64,000 nt of DNA from Icerya purchasi. Taxonomy: Eukaryota; Arthropoda; Insecta; Hemiptera; Monophlebidae. The translations under genes were made by a program, and so were the position numbers. The stretch is taken from NCBI GenBank assembly GCA_039619475.1, contig CM077116.1:459109576-459173575 (forward strand), written 5' to 3'. The stretch's first letter is position 1. The number at the start of each line of letters is the position of its first letter. Below the pieces are notes generated by a model. That model worked only from the letters and a program-made list of their open reading frames with translations. It searched no databases and was not told the origin of the DNA. Below are positions 53,801 through 62,288 of this stretch, piece by piece.

Positions 53801-56633
53801 GGTTCGTAACGTTTGCCCTTCAATGCAGCACCATTGAACTTTTCCACGATTTCATAATCACCGGAAGACTTGAATACAAAATCCAACCGTGAGTGCAGTA
53901 AAATATAATACAAATCAGGTGACTGTTCTATTTTGTCCGATGTCTTACTATCTTTATTCCCTCGTTTATCTGCAATTATAGAAAAAAAATCGCAACACAT
54001 TTTAGGTAATCAGAAACCAGGTAATCTATTGTTGATTTTACAATATCGAAGGCTATTTAAAGAAATGCGCTCGGTAGTTGTTTTTTTTTTTTTACAAAAC
54101 GTGACAAAAATCGAACAAAATACATTATGAATTGAATAATAAATTAAAATTTTTATTTAAATGATAAGGTATTCATTTTTTTTTTTCTATATACATCCTA
54201 TACATTCTCATTTAACACGTGTGCAATAGTTACTTTATAAACGCCAAAAGAGAAATACCACTATATCAACTTAATTAATGCAAAAGTACAATTAATCGAC
54301 AGTAATTAGTTAATTTCAATCAAAAATAAAAAAACATTTATTTGTGAATGCGCCACTAAAAAAACAACAAAAAAAGCATAAAATTTTGTTCTTAGATTTC
54401 ACACATCCACATCGTTCAAAAGCGCGAGAGAATTTACATCAATAAAAACCGATAGAATTCTAAATCCAGTTTGTACATAAGAAAAACATGAAAGCTTTAT
54501 CAACTTTCTACTATGTCGATTTCTTAACAGCCTGATGAATAAGTCTATATTTCTGCTTAATGCTTTTCAATATATTATTTTGTTTACCCACACTATTATT
54601 CATTTTTCCACTCAGAAGAGTACAATTTCTAACAACCTACTCATACATTAAGTTATAGTGAACGCTTCACAAATCTAGAATATTTACCAATAACATTTTT
54701 TTAAATTTCGCTGCTTCTAAGACGGTGCAAAAAGACCTTAGTAATACATTTTGATTAGATAAAAATCAAACGAATACAGAAATGTGACGAAATAAAATTA
54801 CGGGAAAAAAACTATTTAAAACGACATTAAAATTTCAGGACTTAAAGAGTTATTTAAATAACGACTATAAATTAGTCACACGGGTTTTGTAATATTTTAC
54901 TGATAAAACTGGTTAGTATCTTAAAATAAGACGGTACTTTAAAAGCAAAACACTTACATTAGCTGACTTAGAAATATTCTTATAAAATAATAATCTTTCA
55001 AATATTCTTACAAAATTACTTTTAACTTTAACATATTCCAAATTCGGATTAACACATAAAGCCATGTTACTAGGAAGCGTCCAAGGTGTAGTGGTCCACG
55101 CTAACAACGATGTATTTGATTCATCAACTAAAGGAAACGTGACAAAAACTGTAACAAAAAACGACATTTATCACTCACACTGATAATTTTGATTATTTTA
55201 ATTAATTTCTAAAACGAAAATGAACGACATTTATGTTACTTACTAGCAGGATCGACGACTTCTTTGTAATTTTGTCCGGATTCGAAATTTGACAAAGGCG
55301 TATTACAAGCCGTAGAGTAAGGCATTACTTTAACTCCTTTGTAAATTAATCCCTTGTTCCACAATTCGCTAAACACCCACCAAATACTTTCCATATACCA
55401 CGGGTATAAAGTTTTATAATCATTTTCAAAATCTGAAAAAGTAAATAAAAAAATTATTAAACATATATATATACATGTATATATATATCTTATAAAGCTG
55501 CAAGAAAAAAAAATCGTACAGGCCGTTCTATAGCAGCTAGAGAGTTGATTTGTTTTTCAATCGAGCGTATTTTCTTCGTGAGATCATAAGAAAATTATAA
55601 AACCATTGAAATTTAAAAATTAAAGGGTCCAAATTTTGATAAATCTGAAAAACAAGTTTTAAGAAAAAAAATTTAAAAAAATTCCAGTCGGTTCTATATG
55701 AATTATGATATTGAACTTCTTTTAAACCTGCATCCCTAAGGTCACCGGAATACAGGGAAAATACAAAATTCGAAAAATTTTGCTATTTAGGGACCAAAAT
55801 TTGGCAAAATACACGCTTATTGCGGTAAAACTGGAAACTAAAAAAAATTCCACTGCTCTTTCCATGGTAGCTAAAAGGTCACTCTTTTTTTTAAATGATG
55901 TATTTTAATCGCTAGAATGTAGGAAAAATACGAGACCCCAAAAATTTTTAAATTAAAGGCCCAAATTTTATAAAATAATTTAAGCGTACAAATTCTGAAA
56001 TGACTGGACTGATGGTCAACAGTGACTTAATATATTATTGCTTCAATTTTAATAAAGAAAATAAATTTCTTCACTGCATTTAAAAAAATAAATATTGTTA
56101 ATATCTTACTTTAAAAAGAATTAAATGTAACATATTCCTCTCACATATTACCCTGCTAGCGGTTTCAGTTTTTCAGATATTTTAATCTTAATTTCACTTT
56201 TTTGACTGACGTGTTCATGTACTTTAAAAAAAATAATAAATAAATAAATATATGTGAACGCTGTAGTCTTTATGAAAATTTACGAAGTAAAATAATTTGA
56301 AGCCTGAAGGAACGGGCCACGAAGCGGCCAGCGAGACCAATTTCCTAGCACATATATATATATGTATTAATCGCTATGCCATTCTTAACTCGGGATACAC
56401 TATACTTTTTATCCCACGATTATGTCCCGTTACTTTTTTGTCCCGTGATATCTCCCGTTAATTTATATGAAAAACAAAGGTTGAATGCTGTGTTGTACAA
56501 TTGCTAAGATCTTTTTTTTAATAAAAGACGGGTAAGACGTAGTAAATTGGAAACGATTTTTTTAAAACAAGTTCAGAAGAAAAGGGATTGGGGAGGTCCA
56601 GAGGGCTTTCTCTCTTAGGCCTAAAGGTCAGAG

Positions 56634-56675
<42 letters not shown>

Positions 56676-59600
56676 ATACAAAACATAAATAATATATATT
56701 TTCTTCTTTTTCTTATAGATTAATAACCAAATATTCTTATAGATTAATACACACGGCTGGTTTCACATTAATTTTGAAAAAATCTATAAAAATTTATTTC
56801 TATCACATATACGAGTATGGTTCCGTAGATCTAGCATAATTACAAATTAATAATTAGTTTTTTTAAATTTTTCCTGTTATTTTTGTGAGGAAAAACTCAA
56901 AATTAACAGTTAGCAATCAAACAAAAACCAAAAAAAAAAGGCTAAATTAAAACAAGTTTAGTCGAGCATGAGGTTTCATGCGCTGAGGATTCCGTATGTT
57001 AAGTTAAAGATAACCATAATTTTTATTTACATAATACTAAATTCAAAACAACAATAATTCCAAAACAGATATTTTTAGTCCAGTTCTTTTTCACACATCA
57101 CGCAATGTCATCATATTGTACTGCAAAAAAAAATAAATTCTAATAAATAAACGCTATTTAGTACTAGATTTTTGGAAGGATTAATTATCAATAAATATTT
57201 AAAAATTTGTAATTGTACTTGTTTGTTTTCCGAACTTCTATATAGTTATATTTGAATACTATTACTTAAACCACCTTCCTTGTTTGTCACTATTTATTAG
57301 ATTACGATTTTTAAATAAAATTTATTTAGATATATACACAAAATTTTAAATAAACTACGCAAACATGTCAGAATGAGCATATTTTCAACCCCATTCGAAA
57401 TTTATAGCTATAATATTCGCGATCCAAACAGGGGGCTACATATTAGTTTTCGCGCTTTTGAACTTTTCGGCAAATTCGAAAGATTGGTTAAGAAAACGAA
57501 ATAGGGTTTCGTTCCCGACAAATACTAATCTTTCCAACGATATATCACATGCCCGGGAAAAAAAATATTTTTTCCAAAATTTCGAGCTTTCGGTGCCCCG
57601 AAGGTCCAGTTTTCAAGTTGCAAATCCGGATGATCCAAACTAGAGAAGTATACGGGGATGCGCATTTTTTTAACCGCGTTTAAAATTTTCAGCTTTAATA
57701 TTCGCATCACTAAGCGGGAGGCATGTCATTTTTCGCGCTTTTTTGAACTTTACGGCAACTTTGGAAGTTTCGTTAAGGAAATGAAATACTGTTTCGTTCT
57801 GGGTAAATAGCGGTCTTTCCAACAATATATCACATGCTTGGGGAAAAAAATATTTTTTTCCAAAATTTTGAGCTTTCAGCGCCTCGGGGGTCTCATTCTA
57901 AAGCTGGAGAGCCGGATGTTTCAAACTAGAGAAATATACGTGGATTCGCATATTTTATATCTTGTTCCAAATGTATAGCTATAATACTCACGTCGCAAGA
58001 GGGGGCTACAAATTAGAGCTCGCGCTTTTTTGAACTTTTCAGCAGCTTTGAAAGTTTTGTTAAGAAAATGAAATACGGGTTCGATCCCGACAATTAGCGC
58101 TCTTTCTAATGATATATCGCAAGCCCGGGAAAAAATTTTTTTTTTTGAAAACTTCAAGCTTTTGGCGCCCTGAGAGTCTAATTATAAAGCTGGAAATTTC
58201 GATGTTCAAAACTAGAGAAATATACGTGGAGTCGCATATTTTAAAGCGTATTCGAAATTTTTAACTACAATACTCGCGGCGCTAGGGGGGGGGACACGTC
58301 ATTTTTTGCGGTCTTTTGAACTTTTGGGCAACTTTACATAACTTTTGTACCGTAATTTTTTGATTTTATGAAAGTACTCCTGCATTGTAGTTTATATTTT
58401 GAATTTCACCTTATAAGTTTATCTAGTGACGAGTTATGATTTTTTAAGTGATTTTTGAGGTCGTTTTATGTACCATATTATATATTCTTGACGGTTTTTT
58501 GGGTTTTTTGCCGCCCAGGGCAATCGGTCATCTTTAAGTTATAGATTGTTTTAAAGAGAATTTTAATTGTGATTTATGTTCCAAATTTGAAGTTTATAAG
58601 TCAAGTTGTTCGTGAGTTATTGATTTTTATTTGATATTTTTGTCATTTGTGTACCATCTTATTAGGATTCCGTAAGTTATTACGGAATCCTAAAAATAGT
58701 AATAGGAGAAATTAATAATTCAAAGCTCGCTCCTCTATGCACAGACAATTTTTTTTATTTTATCTCCGCTGTAAAAAAATTGACCTTTAGAAATAAATAC
58801 GTACACTGTTTAACGTGCTTCATTAGAAAAATAAATTCAACGATTAAATCTTGCGTAACAGCGGTGTAAATTAATTTCAAGTTAATATTTTGAATTGCGC
58901 ATATTCTCGTAACTCATTTCAAATTAAAAATTCGTCCCAACTTTAAAAATATTTTCTGTTAGTCAAATAACAAATTTTTGCAAATAGATACATCAAGGGA
59001 ACAACTAAATACCACACTCGAATGTAGATTATAGTTGTTTTTAACTAATCAAACCTACAGATACAACGATTTCGGCTAATAGTATCATAGAAAATAGATC
59101 ATGATGCAAGTCTCGTATAGCTCCATGAACGGTTTTCTATTCAACAGCATGGTCTCAAACCAGCACGAGTAAAGGGGACTCAACGATTACATATTCTTAA
59201 TAAACACCGTAGATGATATGTCGGTTTCAGTTCTAAAAAAACAGTTTGTCAATTTAGCCGAATTCCAAGTTGCATGGTGAAGAACAATAAAAAAATTTGT
59301 AACTAAAGAAATAAGTTCTAACTATAAGTCCCAAATGATCACTAATAAATTAAAGAAAGATATCTGTCTTTCATAACTGTACGTAATGAGAAATAAAAGA
59401 ACTGCTCTAATTTAAAATCAAAAATGGTGAGACAACAAACAGCATTCTCTCTCTGTTTCTCCTTTTATAAATAAATAAATAAAAAATAATGGTATCTAAA
59501 ATAAAATAAACGTCGTCTAATAAATTAAATTTTTATACACGAAAAAAATAAATAGAACAAACCAATCCAACGGCCAATTCGAGTTACTATAGTTTCCCAT

Positions 59601-60639
59601 TCGTGTACGTATCTTGTAACAATTTTTCTACAGCTTTCATTGTAAGCTGCAATACCCATTTTAGCCACATCATCAGGGCCTTTAATATTTAAAGCTTTAT
59701 CTACCTCAAATTCCTATATAAAAAAGAAAAACGGGCATATTTGAATATTCACTACGAATTTCTAATGCTATAAAAACTTTAAAACGGTATTCTCAATTAA
59801 AGCATTTAATGACACTCTAAAACAAACATTGCATGAAGAACTGAAACATGAACAAGCACTTAAACTGTATTATGAATATGATAAAATTTCAAAATGAATA
59901 GAACGAAGTATTTTAAGTTAAAAATATTTCGTAAAAAACGTAATGTAAAACAGTTTTATATTAATTTTAAAAAATCAAATTTGTGCCAGAATCATTCTTT
60001 CAGAAATAGCTATATGTTCAAATAAAGTTTAAATCGAACAATGAAATGCGAATTGTGCACCTTTATTTATCGGACAACAAAGGAAATAAAACTAATTTGC
60101 CTATTAACATGAGTATTTGTGTTTGATTCATACAGATTAAAATCGGACAAAATTACAAATAAAAAAAACTAAAACTTATAAAATTTTACTCCTTAAAGTC
60201 AATTTTTCATTTTATCTAAGTTCTTTGTTCGCACAAACACGCGTTGCACTTGCAAGCGCTTAAATGAATACGATAAAATTAAAGGAATCAAACTGCTTTT
60301 TAAACTACGTGAGTAATTCCAATTTTGTACGACATTTTTATGGCAATATAGAGAAATCGATTATAATTCAATCTTGCTGGAATAGTCTATACCCTGAAAT
60401 ACATCCGCTTCAGTATAGTTTACATTCGTTACATTAACTCCCGAAAAATAAAAGGCAACTAAAAAAATCTGTAAACACTTACTACAGGTAATCCATGGCA
60501 ATCCCATCCAAATCGTCGTTCAACGTGGAATCCACTCTGGTGGGCATAACGAGTAACGATGTCTTTGATTGTGCCAGCCAATACGTGTCCATAATGTGGC
60601 AAACCGGTAGCAAATGGAGGTCCATCGTAAAAAGAATAT
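24487..60639 (-). CDS. IleRS: Cytosolic isoleucyl-tRNA synthetase (21 exons, 5' end missing)
   Basis: Class I aminoacyl-tRNA synthetase that charges tRNA-Ile with isoleucine in the cytosol and, in animals, joins the multi-synthetase complex. Twenty-one exons (listed separately) splice in phase through GT-AG sites and give 1,213 residues plus a stop; the family is about 1,260 residues, so only some 45-50 N-terminal residues are absent. Numbering from the first whole codon seen, HYGH (HIGH motif) is at about 15-18, the editing-domain signature [10 protein letters not shown] near 182-192, [15 protein letters not shown] near 287-302, the KMSKR loop near 573-577, WYVRMNRRR of the anticodon-binding region near 705-713, and the eukaryotic C-terminal extension from about 940 onward. 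All key motifs are intact with no frameshift, so the gene looks functional. Introns are enlarged by transposons. The C-terminal exons (18-21) are the least conserved and were placed by phase matching and weak similarity. Confidence 0.95.
24748..25148 (-). mobile_element. tRNA-derived SINE, copy C, with exact target duplication
   Basis: SINE at 24760-25136 on the minus strand, flanked by the identical 12-mer TATTCACAATAT at 24748-24759 and 25137-25148. tRNA-like head with A box and GGTTCGATCCC B box near 25060-25136; the 3' end reads ACTATAAAGAAAG. It sits in the last IleRS intron in the same orientation as the gene. The CTTCCGTTACGGAGGTC variant is shared with copy D. Confidence 0.93.
25291..25469 (-). 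CDS. IleRS: IleRS exon 20 (C-terminal extension)
   Basis: Encodes [20 protein letters not shown] through [17 protein letters not shown]. The frame runs on past a GTCAGT donor (phase 2, after 25291) to a TAA at 25275-25277, so the exon could also end the protein if the intron were retained. Splicing to exon 21 restores a second LTENPKG repeat, which favours the spliced form. Confidence 0.82.
26074..26102. repeat. Poly-T tract in IleRS intron
   Basis: About 29 consecutive T bases. Read on the minus strand it is an A tract that could be the tail of an old retroposed copy, but no body is recognisable next to it. Confidence 0.6.
28441..28612. repeat. Foldback / MITE-like hairpin
   Basis: The left side (AAAACATACAATATATTATG, ATCAAAAAAC, CACTGATTAGTTTC) is mirrored on the right (GAAACTAGTTAGTG, TTTTTTGATCATCATAACAT, ATTGTATGTTTTTGTAT). 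The arms cover nearly the whole 170 bases with a loop of about 30, so the segment folds almost end to end. No coding content. It resembles a miniature inverted-repeat element in the IleRS intron. Confidence 0.8.
30583..30706 (-). CDS. IleRS: IleRS exon 19 (C-terminal extension)
   Basis: Encodes [20 protein letters not shown], then [19 protein letters not shown]. The YVN..LLENPxG pattern is characteristic of the repeated C-terminal extension of animal cytosolic IleRS. GTGAGA donor, phase 0. Confidence 0.88.
32025..32104 (-). CDS. IleRS: IleRS exon 18 (short)
   Basis: An 80-base exon encoding [20 protein letters not shown], then TVEPNC. It is placed because its AG acceptor, open frame and GTATGA donor join exon 17 (phase 0) to exon 19 (one leading base completing an Arg codon) without a break. 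Sequence similarity alone is weak. Confidence 0.72.
33410..35080 (+). pseudogene. Jockey-like LINE, heavily decayed
   Basis: Reads [27 protein letters not shown]; then, after lost sequence, [43 protein letters not shown] and near the end WRKWKTLN and [12 protein letters not shown], the reverse transcriptase and zinc-knuckle-like tail of another jockey-type LINE. Many stops and shifts. Lies in the 6.4 kb IleRS intron, antisense to the gene. It is not a copy of the 3.6-9.2 kb element. Confidence 0.65.
35871..36056 (+). pseudogene. Unrecognised 61-residue open frame
   Basis: An ATG-less open frame [40 protein letters not shown] ends with a TAA lying inside AAATAAA, which could double as a polyadenylation signal. 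The composition (acidic then basic, one CxxC) looks protein-like. I do not recognise the family; it may be the tail of a transposon protein in the IleRS intron. Confidence 0.3.
36252..37532 (-). mobile_element. Mariner transposon, near full length
   Basis: About 1,281 bp between TA dinucleotides (36250-36251, 37533-37534), the mariner target duplication. Terminal inverted repeats share GGAAAAGTTCCCGAACTT, with slightly different outermost bases. Encloses a transposase frame on the minus strand. Inserted in the IleRS intron between exons 17 and 18, in gene orientation. Confidence 0.92.
36324..37331 (-). pseudogene. Mariner transposase, frameshifted
   Basis: The likely start is the ATG at 37329-37331 ([20 protein letters not shown]). 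The N-terminal half, [18 protein letters not shown] and [20 protein letters not shown], is the bipartite DNA-binding region; TGDESW holds the first catalytic Asp. DDNAPAHS with the second Asp lies in a different frame near 36630, and the end, [27 protein letters not shown], in another, so at least two frameshifts separate the parts. The total of about 335-345 codons is normal for mariner; the damage looks moderate, consistent with a fairly recent loss. Confidence 0.88.
38456..38722 (-). CDS. IleRS: IleRS exon 17
   Basis: Encodes [20 protein letters not shown], then [20 protein letters not shown], the most conserved part of the eukaryotic C-terminal region. Phase 0 at both ends, GTAAAC donor. 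The next exon is 6.4 kb away, across an intron holding a mariner and a LINE. Confidence 0.95.
38900..40082 (-). mobile_element. Non-autonomous Helitron, complete ends
   Basis: On the minus strand the element begins TCTATATATATAAAAATCCC at 40082 and ends GGGTCAGCTAG at 38900, with a GCCAC/GTGGC hairpin just before the end. The flanking bases are A and T, the Helitron A^T target with no duplication. 1,183 bp; it inserted in a TA microsatellite inside the IleRS intron between exons 16 and 17, in gene orientation. No Rep/helicase, so it is mobilised in trans if at all. Confidence 0.9.
39231..39431 (-). pseudogene. Helitron-borne ORF remnant, copy 2
   Basis: Same [20 protein letters not shown] frame as at 367-576, with the same length and a few substitutions. 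It resembles the basic N-terminus of insect Helitron proteins; no downstream domains. Confidence 0.4.
40865..40883 (+). repeat. 19-base G tract
   Basis: An uninterrupted run of 19 G in otherwise A+T-rich intron DNA. On the transcribed sense strand of IleRS it is a C run; the plus strand could form a G-quadruplex. The length may be unstable or an assembly estimate. Confidence 0.9.
41431..41589 (-). CDS. IleRS: IleRS exon 16
   Basis: Encodes [20 protein letters not shown] through [14 protein letters not shown]. Less conserved, but it fits by position, phase 0 at both ends and the EAHS element that precedes the DVTPDQ block. Confidence 0.88.
43926..44144 (-). CDS. IleRS: IleRS exon 15
   Basis: Encodes [20 protein letters not shown], then [20 protein letters not shown] and [17 protein letters not shown], matching the segment after the anticodon-binding domain. 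Phase 0 at both ends. Confidence 0.95.
44251..44353 (-). CDS. IleRS: IleRS exon 14
   Basis: Encodes [20 protein letters not shown], then [14 protein letters not shown], conserved in eukaryotic IleRS. Begins in phase 2 and ends in phase 0 at GTGACG. Confidence 0.94.
45145..45326 (-). CDS. IleRS: IleRS exon 13
   Basis: Encodes [20 protein letters not shown], then [19 protein letters not shown] and [11 protein letters not shown]. The MxPFTPF motif is typical of class Ia anticodon-binding domains. Phase 2 end, GTAAAG donor. Confidence 0.93.
45787..46116. mobile_element. MITE-like element
   Basis: Short inverted ends (GGATAGTGGCACTC at the left; the reverse complement of the right end reads CAGAGTGGCCATCC) bound about 330 bases rich in TTCCCGG/CCCGGTT motifs. 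The left part recurs at 63226-63302. It looks like a non-autonomous DNA element of a common insect type; the superfamily is uncertain. Confidence 0.5.
46118..46304 (+). pseudogene. R1-like LINE C-terminal fragment
   Basis: Reads [38 protein letters not shown], a match to the zinc-finger-like C-terminal region of R1-type non-LTR retrotransposons (FxLTQxLTGHGxF..YL...CxxC....EHTL). Only about 60 codons remain, next to the MITE-like element in the IleRS intron between exons 12 and 13. Confidence 0.7.
46861..47067 (-). CDS. IleRS: IleRS exon 12 (anticodon-binding helices)
   Basis: Encodes a divergent linker, then [13 protein letters not shown] and [14 protein letters not shown], the conserved helix bundle that contacts the tRNA. 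Phase 0 at both ends, GTAAAT donor. Confidence 0.95.
47157..47333 (-). CDS. IleRS: IleRS exon 11
   Basis: Encodes [20 protein letters not shown], then [20 protein letters not shown], the helical region following the KMSKS loop. Phase 0 at both ends, GTGAGT donor. Confidence 0.96.
48202..48340 (-). CDS. IleRS: IleRS exon 10 with KMSKS loop
   Basis: Contains [24 protein letters not shown] at 48229-48243 is the mobile catalytic loop (KMSKS motif); Arg in the last position is usual for animal cytosolic IleRS. The donor reads GTGTGT, phase 0. Confidence 0.96.
48836..49033 (-). CDS. IleRS: IleRS exon 9
   Basis: Encodes [20 protein letters not shown] and [16 protein letters not shown], residues that line the isoleucyl-adenylate site. 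Enters in phase 2 and leaves in phase 2 within the final Trp codon. Confidence 0.96.
49242..49613 (+). mobile_element. tRNA-derived SINE, copy D
   Basis: Plus-strand copy in the IleRS intron between exons 8 and 9, antisense to the gene. tRNA-like head TCGCGATAGCCTAGTTGC (A box) and GGTTCGATCCC (B box), acceptor-stem-like ends GTCGCGA and GCGATGAC, then the family body with CCACCACGTACAACATCATA and a 3' end ACACTATAAAGAAG. A possible short target repeat TACAAG flanks it. Confidence 0.9.
50888..51088 (-). CDS. IleRS: IleRS exon 8
   Basis: Encodes [19 protein letters not shown], then YWGTPIPLW, conserved in cytosolic and bacterial IleRS catalytic cores. GTAAGT donor, phase 2. Confidence 0.95.
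51194..51384 (-). CDS. IleRS: IleRS exon 7
   Basis: Encodes [19 protein letters not shown], then [20 protein letters not shown], the conserved exit from the editing domain back into the catalytic fold. The donor GTAATT splits a Trp codon (phase 2). Confidence 0.95.
51586..52250. repeat. Three spaced copies of a GAAGTAAAAC motif block
   Basis: GAAGTAAAACATCTTAGCGC at about 51588, GAAGTAAAACTTCTTATCGC at about 51972 and GAAGTAAAACTTCTTACGGC at about 52197, each followed by a GGTAGGGAAA-type sequence and then ACGTTAAAC. This suggests a decayed repeat with internal subrepeats in an IleRS intron. Confidence 0.6.
51751..51778 (+). repeat. (TG)14 microsatellite
   Basis: Fourteen TG dinucleotides in the intron between IleRS exons 6 and 7. 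Confidence 0.95.
53146..53358 (-). CDS. IleRS: IleRS exon 6 (editing domain)
   Basis: Contains [19 protein letters not shown], the second editing-site signature including the conserved Asp, then [14 protein letters not shown]. Phase 0 at both ends, GTAAAT donor. Confidence 0.95.
53779..53969 (-). CDS. IleRS: IleRS exon 5 (editing domain)
   Basis: Encodes a hydrophilic stretch ([15 protein letters not shown]) followed by [20 protein letters not shown] and [10 protein letters not shown]. The polypyrimidine tract and AG acceptor before 53969 are clear; GTACGT donor, phase 0. The hydrophilic segment is more variable than the rest of the domain. Confidence 0.9.
55020..55148 (-). CDS. IleRS: IleRS exon 4 (editing domain entry)
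   Basis: Carries [11 protein letters not shown], the threonine-rich signature of the CP1 editing pocket that hydrolyses Val-tRNA-Ile. The frame stays open past 55020, but only the donor after the base at 55020 (GTAATT, phase 1) matches the phase of exon 5, so the exon end is inferred from phase. Confidence 0.88.
55244..55432 (-). CDS. IleRS: IleRS exon 3
   Basis: Encodes [19 protein letters not shown], then [20 protein letters not shown], the conserved Rossmann-fold segment just before the editing insertion. GTAAGT donor, phase 1. Confidence 0.95.
55470..56110. repeat. Diverged internal repeat in IleRS intron
   Basis: AATTAAAGGGTCCAAATTTT near 55616 recurs as AATTAAAGGCCCAAATTTT near 55950, with similar AAAATACGAGAC / AAATACAAAATT surroundings, a spacing of about 330 bp. 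It may belong to the same repeat class as the array at 57.4 kb; the similarity is weak. Confidence 0.3.
56635..56672 (+). repeat. (TA)19 microsatellite
   Basis: About nineteen TA units in the intron between IleRS exons 2 and 3. Confidence 0.95.
57374..58345 (+). repeat. 285-bp tandem array, about 3.3 units
   Basis: TAATATTCGC-type anchors occur at 57411, 57696, 57982 and 58268, i.e. periods of 285, 286 and 286. Each unit carries CGCGCTTTTTTGAACTTT, a GATATATCACATGCCCGGGA-like block and AAACTAGAGAAATATACG. Units differ by many substitutions, so it is old. It runs directly into the tail at 58369-58691. Confidence 0.92.
58369..58691 (+). repeat. Repeat tail ending in a palindrome (copy 1)
   Basis: About 320 bases following the tandem array, ending at the palindrome AGGATTCCGTAA/TTACGGAATCCT (58664-58691). 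The same sequence is present inverted at 63681-64000, so array plus tail form one repeat family with the palindrome as its terminus. Confidence 0.88.
59563..59713 (-). CDS. IleRS: IleRS exon 2 (visible numbering)
   Basis: Encodes [20 protein letters not shown] through RIGRWI, catalytic-core residues conserved in IleRS. It enters in phase 0 and ends in phase 1 at a weaker GTTTGT donor; the split Asp codon is completed by the next exon. Confidence 0.93.
60483..60639 (-). CDS. IleRS: IleRS exon with HIGH motif
   Basis: First exon visible. It starts with one base completing an Arg codon, then [22 protein letters not shown] at 60585-60596 is the ATP-binding HIGH motif of class I synthetases. It ends in DCHGLPV at a GTAAGT donor in phase 0. 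The acceptor before 60639 needs an upstream coding exon ending in two bases of an Arg codon. Confidence 0.95.
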
Positions 60640-61395
60640 CTGTAATAATCAAAATTACACAGCTATAATTGTTGCAATAAAACGTATAATTGAAAGTACG
60701 AAATTAAATTGTATATACATATATGAAAATTATAAATCTGTGCAAAATAAATTATATTTATGCAAAATCATGAAAGCATTACGTAATATAGGAATAGAAA
60801 AAAAAAAGAAGAAAAAAAAATCAACGTAACAAAATAACTGATCACATTCAAGAAATTTGAAAAAACAATAATTAAAAGGTGAAAATAATTTTTAAAACTC
60901 TGCAAGAACATTCTTCGCCTTTTTCTTTTTTTGTCGCTGTTATAATTTAAACTTCTAAATCATCATTATAACCTAAATCAATCTTTTGTTCCAGTTCTTC
61001 CTACCCTTCTGCGAAACACCTGTTGCAAAAATGTGTACCATTTGCCCGCTTCGCGCTTACAGACGTTCAACTTTCAACTATCCTCTTAAATGACTTCGGT
61101 TTTTTAAAGTTAACGATCTACTAGGTAAGTTATGAAGTAGCCTTCTCACCCTTGTCCATGTGCTGTAATGACCATTGCAGTTAAAAACGGCAATAGACGT
61201 TACCAGGAGGAAAAAATCATCTTAACTGCACCTTTAATGTCCCTTTTAAAAATCTAATAATTATATGACTGTCAAAAACATAATTAAGATATTGTAATCA
61301 ATTCCACCGTAATTCTAATTTCATTATATTTCCATTACTTTCCCTTTTCCAATGTTATAAATTAAATTGGTGTTGCTACAATTCTTTTCACAGCC

Positions 61396-62288
61396 CAGGG
61401 ATGAATTCAGGAATCTGATTCTGGGGGGCAATTCATGTTCTTGGGGGGGGGCAGAGCTGTTTTTTATATTTTTACTAAGAATTTTTTTTTTTTGATATTC
61501 CTAGATAAAACCAAATATGTAAAAAATGATTTATTATGTAATTTAAAATAATGAAAAAGTAAGTGTGAATAATAAATTTCAAGTAAAATAACCGATTATA
61601 AACAATGTTTTCTCAGTTGGTTTTAAAATTTTTAATTCTGATTATAGCATTGCAAAAACATTCTAACGGGTTCATTATCTTTTTATAATAAACGAATACG
61701 CCGTGGTTTAAGCTATTTTAAATGGACTTTTCTTGGAAATAGAAAACAAGAAAAAAGAAACGGGGACCGAAATGAAGTTGTCTATAGATCATGTTGCTTA
61801 AAAAAAACAAAGGAATAAATGAAAACCGAAAAGAAACGTTTAAACAATTTATCGATATTAATGATAAATGGATCGACGTGAAACGTGATAGTTCCCGTTT
61901 ACGCTGACAAAAAATACGAACTCCAGCTAATATTTCTTTCAGTTCGTCAATATTTTACATCTTTCACAAATTTACAATAAAAACATATCAATTTTTTCAT
62001 AGAATAACAAGCAAACGTCAAAGTCAAATTTTAAACGGTCATTTTTTTTTTATTCTTAGTTTATGAAGTTTCATTTTTCTGTCAAAGATAAATCCGGCAA
62101 TTTTGAAATTTAAAAATAAACGACTAACTGAACCATTTCAAATATTTTGGTAGCAATTTTTGACATAACTGTAAACAAAGCGAATAAAAAGAATTTTATT
62201 TCCTATTAAATTGCTGCATTTTTAAACAGCTTGTATTAAGTTCTGGGGGGGCATTGCCCCCCCAAAACCCCCACTTACTTCATCCCTG
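61396..62288. mobile_element. Non-autonomous hAT element with 8-bp target duplication
   Basis: Ends are CAGGGATGAA at 61396 and its inverse TTCATCCCTG closing at 62288, followed inward by G-rich subterminal sequence (CTGGGGGGCAAT / ATTGCCCCCCC). Flanks TCACAGCC (61388-61395) and TCACAGAC (62289-62296) agree at 7 of 8 positions, the hAT target size. 893 bp with no transposase frame. Lies upstream of the first visible IleRS exon. Confidence 0.85.

Noticed and set aside
56290..56350. Helitron-like end (GGCC..GGCC hairpin then CTAG)
   Set aside because: CTAG is followed by C, not T, and no matching 5' terminus is present; it resembles neither Helitron copy in the window.
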